Assembly (NCBI GenBank): GCA_030526005.1 | Contig: JAUNDP010000015.1 | Span: 1-57,323, forward strand | Source: Eubacteriales bacterium | Lineage (GTDB): Bacteria > Bacillota > Clostridia > Lachnospirales > Lachnospiraceae | Direction: 5' to 3' | Length of the DNA: 57,323 nt | Part shown: positions 36,114 through 44,997 of the stretch, piece after piece | How the letters are laid out: each line of letters begins with the position of its first letter | How positions within the stretch are numbered: position 1 is the stretch's first letter | Translations under genes and position numbers: made by a program | The notes under the pieces: generated by a model | Told to the model about the DNA's origin: nothing | Seen by the model: the letters and a program-made list of their open reading frames with translations, nothing else | Database searches by the model: none

Positions 36114-39100
36114 TTATTTCTTGATATATTTTTTATAGAATTTTGTATCCTTGATCAGAGGAAGCATCTTCTTTTTGATACTATGCGGTATCATATCCTG
36201 AATCGTGCGGATTCCTCCTCTCACCTTCACAGCTGCCGGTTCTTTGACTGGTTCAGCCAGTTTTTCCCGAAGCCATGTAAGAGAACGTGCTCTTTCTCTC
36301 TTCATGATCTCATCGACTGTATCATAGTCAATCTCATCGAGCAGACTTTCATCGCTCATAATCTGTCCTGCATTTGGTATAAAGCGTTTTTGGAGGCCAA
36401 ACACATCTGCCAGAGACAGGAAACGGTCCAAGCCTCTCTGTTTATTATACACGCAGATAAACGGTCGGTGGAAACGGATGGCGAAGCTTGCCCCATGACA
36501 GGAATCTGTAATCAAAAATTCACAGTTTTTCAGATAGTACAGCCATTCTTCTGTCTGCACATCACTTAAAATATGATCCATATCCATTTTTTTCTTATTT
36601 TTTTCAAAATTTCCCGGTATGCCGTCTAAAATATGAATCAGTTTCAGATTCTTTTTCTTTGCCACATATTGAAGCGCCTGCCGTATTTCCGGTGTCGGGT
36701 CCAGTACATAGGAAAGCAGAAATTTCTCTTTTTCCTGACGGGCAGAATCTGCGATCAATTCTTCAAAGACAGAATCTTCCGGCAGAAAGACCGGATCTAA
36801 TACCTGAATTCCATCCACGCCAAATTCTTTCTTTAATACGGTGACTGCACTTCTTTCACGCACAGAAATACCGGTAAATCTGCCCAGCAGACTGGAAACT
36901 TCTCCTCTCTTCTCTGGCGGTGTAAAAGAACGGCTGTGTCCAAAGGATGCCGCATAGGAAATCAGACGTTTCCCTTTTTCTGCGAAATCGAAATAGTAGC
37001 TGTTTCCGCACCACTGGTTGACGCCATAGTTCCAAACCTGATCCGATCCAATCACAAATGTGTCGCAGCTCTGATTCAGTTTTCCGATTTCTTTTAAAGG
37101 ATACATCGGACTGATTGCCTTATATCTCTCATATGCAAATCTTCTGGAATGCAGAAGCGGATGCGGTTTATCCTTTTCAGAAATCCGCGGCTTTTCAATC
37201 ATCAGCACAGAATATCCCATGGACTCAATCGCACGGCACAGGGAATAATATGTCATAACGCTTCCATAGTTTGCTCCCGGCCATACGCCATAGATACCGA
37301 CATCATAATGCTCAGAAGACGCATCGTTGACTGCTTTCTCCATTGTGGTCTGCTGAACCAGTTCCATAAAACGGTCTCTCTTTGGATTGTATGTCTTAAA
37401 TGGTTTTGCAAATGGCTGTCCATGCGTCAGAATATATTCAAATTTTGCAGGCTCGCATAAGTTCAGACGCACTTTGATGGTCTTTAGCATTTCATCTGCT
37501 TTTTTGTTATTTACAACAAGAATGGACGTTCCTTTTCCATCGGTGTAATCCGGATTGTATTTCTGAATGCCCCAGAAATCAGCCAGCGTCATATCTCCCT
37601 GTCTGGAAAGACGGGAATATTTACAGATCTGACAGTGCGGACGCACAGACAGACACGGCAGAAATGCCCGATAGAATAAATCTTTGTCTCTTGTCTTTCG
37701 ATAAACCTTTCCATCTGCATACTTTACCGTCATCTCTGTGGACCATCCAAAGTAATCTTTATCACGGAATCCAACGTGGGTAATCTCATGACCGCCGTGA
37801 ACTTCTTTCAAATATTTTTGAAATACCATCGGGGATGGTCCGCCGTGACACATCAGGTCAATCGTAAATAAATTGTCATAGTCGCGTCCCAGATATCCAT
37901 ACAGTCCTGCCACCTGACACGGGCATCCGCAGAACAGCGCCGGTTTTCCTGATTCCAGTACCTTTTTGATCTCACGATACGTCCTCTTTGACGTACTTTG
38001 CAGGTATTTTGAACCGCGTAGCTTTGCAAGTCCTTCTTTTTCATAGACAACGGTATGTTCCAGATGGAACTGCTCATCAAATGCAGCTCCGCACACAGCT
38101 CCGCCCTTTTCCAGAATATCTTCTGCCACAAGGGAGAAGATTCCCCCTGAGGAGCTGACGTCTCTGACTGCTTCTTCTGTATATGCCGCATAACATTTCG
38201 GAATCTGCCAGTTTACGTCTCTCTCATGCGCTGCCGGGCATGCCTTCAGACACTTGCCGCAGTGAATACATTTTTCCTGATCGATAACCGGATAGAAAAA
38301 TCCTTCCTGATCCTGTACCATTGTGATGGCGTCGACCGGACAGCTGTTCTCGCACGCTCCGCAGCCGCAGCACTGCCGTTTTGCGATCGCACGGATATCA
38401 TTTGGCTGATTCTCCTCTTTTTTCAGCGACTGTCTCAGCCACTGCATGGAAAACTCACGTCTTTCTTTTATGATTCGATCGATTTTATCAAAATCCATCG
38501 GCTGAAGAATTTCTTCATTTCCAAGCAGTTGTTCTGTCTTTTTCACATACCGTTTCTCCAGACCAAATGTACGGACTAATTCCTGGAAACGGACGATTCC
38601 TCTTTTGTCATTTCCGATCACAGCCATCGGTTTGTGGAACAACAGGGAGAAGTTTGTACCCTGGCAGGAATCTGTCAGTACAAACTCACAATTTTTCATA
38701 TAATACAGCCATTCTTCCACGGAGGCATCTTCTATAACGGTTCCGACAGAATCTTCTATCACTTTTTTCGTCTTCTTCCATCCATTTCCGTTTCCGTCTG
38801 ACAGCAGGATCACTTTCCATCCCGTTTTTTCTTTGATCTCAGACAGCACCTCATTTAACTGCGGCGTCGGATCTAAAATGTAAGAGACCATGAATTTTTC
38901 TGTCTCTTTCTTTTTCACCTTGCGGATCTGTTCCTCATAGATGGCAGAGTCAGCAAGGAATACCGGGTCCAGTACAACCGGTCCGTCAAGATGAAATTCA
39001 TCTTTTAAAACTTTTGCTCCGCCCTGTTCTCTCATGGCAATGTGGTCAAACTGTTTCATCAATTTGATGATATGACCGTATTTTGAAGGCGGAATAAATG

Positions 39101-41444
39101 ATTTTACATGGGCAAAAGAGGCGCCATAAGCCACTTTTTTCCGTTCTTCTTTTACAAAATCAAAATAGAATCCAAGACCATATCCCTTGGCCACACCATA
39201 ATTCCAGACCTGATTTGATCCGAGCAGAAATGTCTCGCAGTGATCGTTTAGCTTACTCTGATTTACATAGTCATATACAGGGCTGATTGCCGTATAGTTC
39301 TGATATGCAAATCTTCTGGATGGCGTATAGGATTCGTTTCTCTGCACATACCGCTCTTTTCCCTTTTCGATCATCAAAACGTCATATCCCATAGACTCCA
39401 CGGTGCGGCAAAGTGCATAATAGGTCAGAATGCTTCCATAGTTGTTGCTCATCCATGGTCCATAGATACCGACATCATATTTTTTTTCTTTTCCAAGCGT
39501 CAAGGACTCTTTTAATGTCCTTTCAGAAATCAAATTTTTAAAATGGTTTCGATCTGTTTCCGGAAGATTTCCATCGCTGCTTTCTTTACAGATCCTATAT
39601 TCTTCTCTCGCAAAATCTCCCCATTTTTCCGCTGAAATCTCTTCTTTGCACTGCGCAAAAAGCTGTTCGCCTCCTGTGCCGTTTGTAATAAGCCAGTTCT
39701 GTTCTGACAGCGTCTCTCCCGGCAAAATCCATCCCAGATTTCGCATCTCATCTCTTCGCATCTCATAGGATGCTCTGCCATGAACTGCCAGATTTGCGTC
39801 TGCGATCTTGAAAAAGAGATCGTCTTCTCTCTTTCTCTCATATTTTTTCCCGTCCTGATATAGGACATAAATCGCTTTCTCATCATCCGGTGAAAAGACA
39901 ATCTCGGCGATCTCTTTTCTGCCATGAACTTCTTTCAGATACCGTTTCCAGATTTCTGACAGCATATTTTCTTTTTCCAATATCGTCACAACAGTCAGAT
40001 TCTCATACGTTTTTCCTAAGTTCTGATACAGTTTCTTCACATGAGACGGTGTTCCAAATAATAATACGTTCTCTTTCTTTTCCAGACAATCTCTGATCTG
40101 TTCCCAGTCAAATTCCGTATCTGCCAGATATGCCGGAATCCTCAGCGCTTCGTCAAGCGTACCACGCTTCTCCCATTTCTGGATTTTTACTGACCAGTCC
40201 GGCTCAAACTGCGGAAGATAGATCGTTGCCCCCTGCTCCATCTCTTTTTCAATCGCCGCTTTTTTCAGCTGGTTCAGGTTCTGAATCGTATATCCGGTAC
40301 GTCGCGTCTGCTTGCTCTGTCCGATTTTTTCAGGTGTCTCTTTTTTATAGGACAGCGCATTTTTCAGCCATTTCCAGGAACGTTCTCTCTCGGAATCCAT
40401 GATTTTCTGAATCTTATCATAGTCCATCGGAGCCAGCAGATGTTCCTCTTCCATAATTTTCTTCGGGTCTAAAATATAGCGGTCTTCAATCTGAAATAAT
40501 TTTGTCAGGCTTTCAAAACGGTCCAGTCCGCGTCCTCTATTTCCGATACAGACAAACGGTCTTTTAAAAACGAGCGCAAAACTTGCGCCATGGCAGGAGT
40601 CCGTGATGACAAACTGACTGTGCTTTAAATAGTACAGCCAATCCTGCGTCTCTAAATTTTCCACAACATTTTCCAGATTTAATTTTTCTTTATTGCTCTC
40701 AAATTTTGCCTGGATTCCATCCAGCATATTAATGAGTTTTAAATTCAGTTTTTTTGCCGCATACTGAAGCGCTTCTCTGATTTCCGGTGTCGGGTCTAAA
40801 ATATAGGAGACAAGATACTTTTCCTCTTCTCTGTGGGAAGATTCCTCTGCAACCTCATCAAAAATCTTTGGGTCTGCCAGAAATACAGGGTCCAGCACCC
40901 GCACGGCGTCCACGCCGAATTCTTTTTTTAAGACAGAAACTGCCCCTGTCTCACGCACAGACAGGAAATCAAATCTTCGGAACAGAGATTCAATCTCTTT
41001 TGCTTCGTCATAAGGGGTAAAGGAAACTGCATGGCCAAATGAAGAAGCATATGAAATCAGACGTTTGTCATCATCTGCAAAATGGAGATAGAAACTCTTT
41101 CCAAATCCTCTGCTGATCCCATAATTCCAGATTTGATCGCATCCCATCACAAACGTATCGCAGCATTCGTTCAGCTTTTCCAGATCGTAATAGGAAAAAT
41201 CTTTCGTGATCGCCTCATAATGACGCTCTGCAAATTTATCGGAATGAGTGAAAGGACGCTCCTCTTTTCCTTCCTGCTTCATCTCCGGACTGATCAGCAC
41301 AGCGGAGAGTCCCAGGGACGTAATACAGCGGTACAGTGCATAGTAGGTAGCAATTCCGCCATAATTTTCTCCCTTCCACACGCCATAGATTGCCGCATCA
41401 AACTTTTCTTGCTCTACATCTTTTGGTGTGATAAATCTACTCAT
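36114..41444 (-). CDS. Giant fusion: three pyruvyl-transferase domains with one intact and one decayed FrhB domain
   Basis: 1776 residues. Order: PPT1 (about 15-365); cysteine-free FrhB-like remnant (about 385-650); PPT2 (about 653-1005); two 4Fe-4S motifs CCGCGACENSCP and CIHCGKCLKACP (about 1025-1067); FrhB domain with CGCPCQVAGL and CQICKYS (about 1080-1370); PPT3 (about 1378-1740). PPT enzymes add a pyruvyl group from phosphoenolpyruvate to a sugar; PPT1 and PPT3 keep SCHGASFA and the DQ(I/V)WNYG motif. PPT2 has SCQGTNFS (H to Q at 928) and GSNQVWNYG (D to N at 744). The remnant keeps the FrhB frame (YLKEVHG, LFF) but not its cysteines. AAAGGA precedes the ATG. It lies 12 bp after glf. 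The substrate is unknown, and the redox role of FrhB here is undefined. Confidence 0.9.
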   Translation of the reverse strand: MSRFITPKDVEQEKFDAAIYGVWKGENYGGIATYYALYRCITSLGLSAVLISPEMKQEGKEERPFTHSDKFAERHYEAITKDFSYYDLEKLNECCDTFVMGCDQIWNYGISRGFGKSFYLHFADDDKRLISYASSFGHAVSFTPYDEAKEIESLFRRFDFLSVRETGAVSVLKKEFGVDAVRVLDPVFLADPKIFDEVAEESSHREEEKYLVSYILDPTPEIREALQYAAKKLNLKLINMLDGIQAKFESNKEKLNLENVVENLETQDWLYYLKHSQFVITDSCHGASFALVFKRPFVCIGNRGRGLDRFESLTKLFQIEDRYILDPKKIMEEEHLLAPMDYDKIQKIMDSERERSWKWLKNALSYKKETPEKIGQSKQTRRTGYTIQNLNQLKKAAIEKEMEQGATIYLPQFEPDWSVKIQKWEKRGTLDEALRIPAYLADTEFDWEQIRDCLEKKENVLLFGTPSHVKKLYQNLGKTYENLTVVTILEKENMLSEIWKRYLKEVHGRKEIAEIVFSPDDEKAIYVLYQDGKKYERKREDDLFFKIADANLAVHGRASYEMRRDEMRNLGWILPGETLSEQNWLITNGTGGEQLFAQCKEEISAEKWGDFAREEYRICKESSDGNLPETDRNHFKNLISERTLKESLTLGKEKKYDVGIYGPWMSNNYGSILTYYALCRTVESMGYDVLMIEKGKERYVQRNESYTPSRRFAYQNYTAISPVYDYVNQSKLNDHCETFLLGSNQVWNYGVAKGYGLGFYFDFVKEERKKVAYGASFAHVKSFIPPSKYGHIIKLMKQFDHIAMREQGGAKVLKDEFHLDGPVVLDPVFLADSAIYEEQIRKVKKKETEKFMVSYILDPTPQLNEVLSEIKEKTGWKVILLSDGNGNGWKKTKKVIEDSVGTVIEDASVEEWLYYMKNCEFVLTDSCQGTNFSLLFHKPMAVIGNDKRGIVRFQELVRTFGLEKRYVKKTEQLLGNEEILQPMDFDKIDRIIKERREFSMQWLRQSLKKEENQPNDIRAIAKRQCCGCGACENSCPVDAITMVQDQEGFFYPVIDQEKCIHCGKCLKACPAAHERDVNWQIPKCYAAYTEEAVRDVSSSGGIFSLVAEDILEKGGAVCGAAFDEQFHLEHTVVYEKEGLAKLRGSKYLQSTSKRTYREIKKVLESGKPALFCGCPCQVAGLYGYLGRDYDNLFTIDLMCHGGPSPMVFQKYLKEVHGGHEITHVGFRDKDYFGWSTEMTVKYADGKVYRKTRDKDLFYRAFLPCLSVRPHCQICKYSRLSRQGDMTLADFWGIQKYNPDYTDGKGTSILVVNNKKADEMLKTIKVRLNLCEPAKFEYILTHGQPFAKPFKTYNPKRDRFMELVQQTTMEKAVNDASSEHYDVGIYGVWPGANYGSVMTYYSLCRAIESMGYSVLMIEKPRISEKDKPHPLLHSRRFAYERYKAISPMYPLKEIGKLNQSCDTFVIGSDQVWNYGVNQWCGNSYYFDFAEKGKRLISYAASFGHSRSFTPPEKRGEVSSLLGRFTGISVRERSAVTVLKKEFGVDGIQVLDPVFLPEDSVFEELIADSARQEKEKFLLSYVLDPTPEIRQALQYVAKKKNLKLIHILDGIPGNFEKNKKKMDMDHILSDVQTEEWLYYLKNCEFLITDSCHGASFAIRFHRPFICVYNKQRGLDRFLSLADVFGLQKRFIPNAGQIMSDESLLDEIDYDTVDEIMKRERARSLTWLREKLAEPVKEPAAVKVRGGIRTIQDMIPHSIKKKMLPLIKDTKFYKKYIKK

Positions 41445-41456
41445 ATTGTTTCCTTT

Positions 41457-42557
41457 CTACTTTAATTCTTTATTCACAAGTTCCAGCGCAGCCTCTATTA
41501 CCTTGTCCATATCATAATATTTATAGTTTCCAAGTCTTCCTCCAAAAATGACATTGCTCTCTTTGTCAGCCAGTTCTCTGTATTTTTCAAACAGACTGTT
41601 GTTTTTCTCATCATTGATCGGATAATATGGCTCGATTCCCGGCTTCCACTCAGAAGAATATTCTCTTGAAATAACAGTTGTCTCCTGTTTTCCAAATTCA
41701 AAATGCTTATGCTCGATAATTCTTGTATAAGGAACTTCTCTGTCTGTATAGTTTACAACCGCATTTCCCTGATAGTTTTCGCAGTCTAATTCTTCTGTCT
41801 CAAAGCGCACCGTACGGTACTGCAGAGTACCAAGCTGATAGTGATAAAATTCATCAATCATACCGGTAAAAATCGTTTTTTCTGCCACATCCTGATGGTT
41901 TTCTATAAACTCAAAATAGTCCGTATCCAGTTTCACATCAATTCCGTCCAGCATCTTTTCTACAATTTTTGTATATCCGCCCATCGGGATTCCCTGATAG
42001 CGGTCATTAAAATAGTTGTTGTCATAAGTAAAGCGCAGCGGCAGTCGTTTAATGATAAATGCCGGCAGTTCTGTACATGGTCTGCCCCACTGTTTTTCTG
42101 TATATCCCTTGACCAGTTTTTCATATACATCTCTTCCGACGAGAGACAGCGCCTGCTCCTCCAGATTTTTTGGCTCTGTGATATTTAATTCTGCAATCTG
42201 CTCTGCAATCTTTGCCTTTGCTTCGTCCGGTGTGCGGATTCCCCACAGTTTGCTGAATGTATTCATGTTAAATGGCATATTGTACAATTCATCTTTATAG
42301 ACTGCAATCGGGGAATTGATATAGTTGTTAAATTCTGCAAACTGATTGATGTAGTCCCACACTTCTTTATTGCTGGTGTGGAAAATATGCGCGCCATAGA
42401 GGTGAACATTGATTCCGTTTCTGTTTTCACAGTAGATATTTCCTCCGATGTGGCTGCGTTTGTCAATCACAAGACATTTTTTTCCTCTTTTTTTCGCTTC
42501 ATATGCGAATACACTTCCGAACAGTCCGGCTCCGACTATTAAATAATCATATCTCAT
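41457..42557 (-). CDS. glf: UDP-galactopyranose mutase
   Basis: 366 residues, the usual length. FAD-binding start YDYLIVGAGLFGSVFAYEA, then the family segments GGNIYCENRNGINVHLYGAHIFHT, FNNYINSPIAVYKDELYNMPFN, YTEKQWGRPCTELP, IKRLPLRFTYDNNYFNDRYQGIPMGGY (split by normal variation) and GGRLGNYKYYDMDKVI. It interconverts UDP-galactopyranose and UDP-galactofuranose and needs reduced FAD. AGGAGG precedes the ATG. It sits between the two FrhB-PPT genes and feeds the two galactofuranosyltransferases upstream in the same unit. Confidence 0.96.
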   Translation of the reverse strand: MRYDYLIVGAGLFGSVFAYEAKKRGKKCLVIDKRSHIGGNIYCENRNGINVHLYGAHIFHTSNKEVWDYINQFAEFNNYINSPIAVYKDELYNMPFNMNTFSKLWGIRTPDEAKAKIAEQIAELNITEPKNLEEQALSLVGRDVYEKLVKGYTEKQWGRPCTELPAFIIKRLPLRFTYDNNYFNDRYQGIPMGGYTKIVEKMLDGIDVKLDTDYFEFIENHQDVAEKTIFTGMIDEFYHYQLGTLQYRTVRFETEELDCENYQGNAVVNYTDREVPYTRIIEHKHFEFGKQETTVISREYSSEWKPGIEPYYPINDEKNNSLFEKYRELADKESNVIFGGRLGNYKYYDMDKVIEAALELVNKELK

Positions 42558-42570
42558 AAAAATCCTCCTG

Positions 42571-44901
42571 TCACCTTTTAATGATCTTTCTTTTTATTTT
42601 GTGCAGCGCCCTTTTCACAGGTTTATGCACTCTTTTCACCTGCTGTTTGATCTCCTCCTGTTTCGGAATAACAACATGATATGCCTGATCTGGTTTTGGC
42701 GTTATTCTGCTGTCTGTCTTTTCGTACGCAGTGAGATAGTCAACTGATTTCGGCAGAAACAGTGCGTCGTGCAGCCATTTTCTGCTTCGTTTTCTCTCTT
42801 CATTTAAAATTCTTCTGCTTTGCGTATAATCCATCTGCTGCAATAACTCCCGCCGCCGTTCCAGATCCGTCGGATTCATCAGCATCCGATCTTTCATCTG
42901 GAACAAATCCAGCAGAGAATTAAAACGGGACATTCCCCTCTGTGGATTTCCAAAGCATACGAAATCTTTCTGGAACAAAATCGCAAAACTTGCGCCATGG
43001 CAGGAATCTGTAATCACAAAACTGCTGTTTTTCAGATAAAAAATCCAGTCTTGCACTTCCAGATTCTCCACGACATTGTCAAGTCCCAGATTGTCACGGT
43101 TTCTTTCAAAATTCCACGGCATACCGTCTACCATGTTGATTACCTTTTTATTTAATGTTCTGGATGCAAATAAAATAGCTTCTCTCTTTTCCGGAGTCGG
43201 GTCCAGAATGTATGTCGCAATATAATCCTTTTCTTTCTTTCGCTTCGACTCCGCTGCAATCTCGTCAAAAATTCCCGGATGAACAGCAAAGACAGGATCC
43301 AGCACATGCTCTGCTTTCAGGCCGAATGTTTCATTGACAATCCGGACGCCGTCCGCTTCTCTTAAAGAGATCGCATCAAAGCGTTCCAGCAGTCCTTTCG
43401 TCGTTCCGATCTCCACCACAGGGGCGTGGAACGTCTCATGTCCAAATGAGGCTGCATATGCGATTTTCTTTTTCTCATCCTCCACAAAGTCAAAGAAGAA
43501 ACTGCGTCCAAAATTTGAAGAAATCCCATAATTCCATACCTGATCCGATCCAATCACAAAACTGTCGCACTGTCTGTTCAGCTCTTTCAACGCCCATATC
43601 GGCATGGAAGGCGCAATATCACGGTAATGGCTAAGTGAAAATCTTCTGGCATGGTTATCTCCCAATTCGGGATCGTTCTCCATTACTTTCGGTTTGTCGA
43701 TCATGAGAACAGATAATCCAAATGACTGGATAAGGCGGTAAAGAGAATAATAAGTCATAAGACTTCCATAGTTGCATCCAAACCATACCCCCATAATTCC
43801 CACATCATATTTTTTTTCAGAAGCATAGACGTATGCTTTTTGAAGCGATGTCTTGGATGCCAGCTCATAGAAACGTTCTCTTTCAGGATTTTTCATCGCT
43901 TGATTCTTCAGAAGTTTCGTCTCTTCTTTTGCATACTCCAAAGGCACTTCTTCTATTTTTTCCAATTTCTCTTTCACATCTTCAAACAGTTTTTTTCCCT
44001 TTTCTGTATTGATAAATACAGCCGAAACACCGGCATGATTTGCAAATGTTTCATCGTACTGTTCAATTCCCCAAAAATCAGCCAGCGTCAGGTCTGATCC
44101 TCTTTTCCATGTGCGGTAGGAACAATTTTCACAGCATTTTCGAAGATCCAGTCTCTCAAAATAAGCTTTCAGCAAAATATCCTGATCTTTTGAACGGTGG
44201 TAAACGCTTCCGTCTTCAAACTCTGCTGCCATGGCTGAAAACCATCCGGATACCTTTTTACTGCGGAAAGAAATCTTTTTGATTCTCTTTCCTCCAAGGA
44301 TTTCTTTTTTATATTTTTCAAAAATACAAGGAGAGCTGACACCCATGCAGTCAAAATCAACCGTAATCAGGTATTCTCTTTCCTTTGTACTGTTTAAAAG
44401 TCCTGCGGTCTGGCACGGCGTTCCGCAAAATAATACCGTCCTTTTCTGCTTCAGATAGCTGCGAATCGTCTCATAGATATGTTTCGTATCACTCTGCACA
44501 TATTTTAATCCCTGAAGTTTCCAGATGTCTTCTTCTTTCTCAATCATCTGGTGTTCTGTCTGTAATCGTTCATTCCATCCGCATCCGCAAACAACGCCTC
44601 CGTCTTGTATTACTTTTTTGGCGAGGAGAGGAAAAATTCCTCCTGATGCACTGTCTTCACATGTCTTTTCCGGTGCATATGCTGCATAGAGTTGGATCGG
44701 GTCCGACTGGGGACTTAATTTCTGCAAAGCTGGACAAATACTAAGGCATTTTCCACATTCCTTGCACAGATTTTCATTCACATCGGGATAATAAAATCCT
44801 GTTCCATCCGATTTCATCATAATTGCTTTTTCTGCACAGCTGTCATAGCAGCTTCCGCATCCGGTACATTCATTTTCTTTTAACTGCCTGATATTCTTCA
44901 T
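42571..44901 (-). CDS. FrhB-type iron-sulfur domain fused to a pyruvyl-transferase domain
   Basis: 776 residues from the ATG at 44901 (GAGG seven bases upstream). Two 4Fe-4S motifs CTGCGSCYDSC and CKECGKCLSICP (about 12-55), FrhB domain with CGTPCQTAGL and CCENCSYRTWKRGSDLTLADFWGI (about 65-370), PPT domain (about 375-715) with NYGSLMTYYSL, GSDQVWNYG and DSCHGASFA, then a basic tail (KPVKRALHKIKRKIIKR). This is the complete form of the unit that is repeated, partly decayed, in the giant protein beyond glf. FrhB domains are named for F420-dependent enzymes, but F420 use is not expected in this organism type; electron transfer in a sugar-modification step is only inferred. Confidence 0.9.
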   Translation of the reverse strand: MKNIRQLKENECTGCGSCYDSCAEKAIMMKSDGTGFYYPDVNENLCKECGKCLSICPALQKLSPQSDPIQLYAAYAPEKTCEDSASGGIFPLLAKKVIQDGGVVCGCGWNERLQTEHQMIEKEEDIWKLQGLKYVQSDTKHIYETIRSYLKQKRTVLFCGTPCQTAGLLNSTKEREYLITVDFDCMGVSSPCIFEKYKKEILGGKRIKKISFRSKKVSGWFSAMAAEFEDGSVYHRSKDQDILLKAYFERLDLRKCCENCSYRTWKRGSDLTLADFWGIEQYDETFANHAGVSAVFINTEKGKKLFEDVKEKLEKIEEVPLEYAKEETKLLKNQAMKNPERERFYELASKTSLQKAYVYASEKKYDVGIMGVWFGCNYGSLMTYYSLYRLIQSFGLSVLMIDKPKVMENDPELGDNHARRFSLSHYRDIAPSMPIWALKELNRQCDSFVIGSDQVWNYGISSNFGRSFFFDFVEDEKKKIAYAASFGHETFHAPVVEIGTTKGLLERFDAISLREADGVRIVNETFGLKAEHVLDPVFAVHPGIFDEIAAESKRKKEKDYIATYILDPTPEKREAILFASRTLNKKVINMVDGMPWNFERNRDNLGLDNVVENLEVQDWIFYLKNSSFVITDSCHGASFAILFQKDFVCFGNPQRGMSRFNSLLDLFQMKDRMLMNPTDLERRRELLQQMDYTQSRRILNEERKRSRKWLHDALFLPKSVDYLTAYEKTDSRITPKPDQAYHVVIPKQEEIKQQVKRVHKPVKRALHKIKRKIIKR

Positions 44902-44942
44902 CGCATTTCCTCTTTTATCCGATCTGATAAGCAGATAAATGG

Positions 44943-44981
44943 AAGTCCCCTGCCCATTCATCTTGCGGAAGCGGGGGACTT
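44943..44981 (-). other. GC-rich stem-loop between the galactofuranosyltransferase and FrhB-PPT genes
   Basis: AAGTCCCC and GGGGACTT form a perfect 8-bp stem that extends by about three more pairs (T-G, G-C, C-G). It fills most of the 96-bp gap. No U-run follows, so it is probably an attenuating or mRNA-stabilising hairpin. Confidence 0.6.
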
Positions 44982-44997
44982 TCTATATTTCGTTCTG

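Noticed and set aside
42571-44901. F420 hydrogenase/dehydrogenase function for the FrhB domain
   Set aside because: There are no other hydrogenase or F420 genes, and the domain is fused to a pyruvyl transferase within a glycan locus; only the fold is taken from the name.
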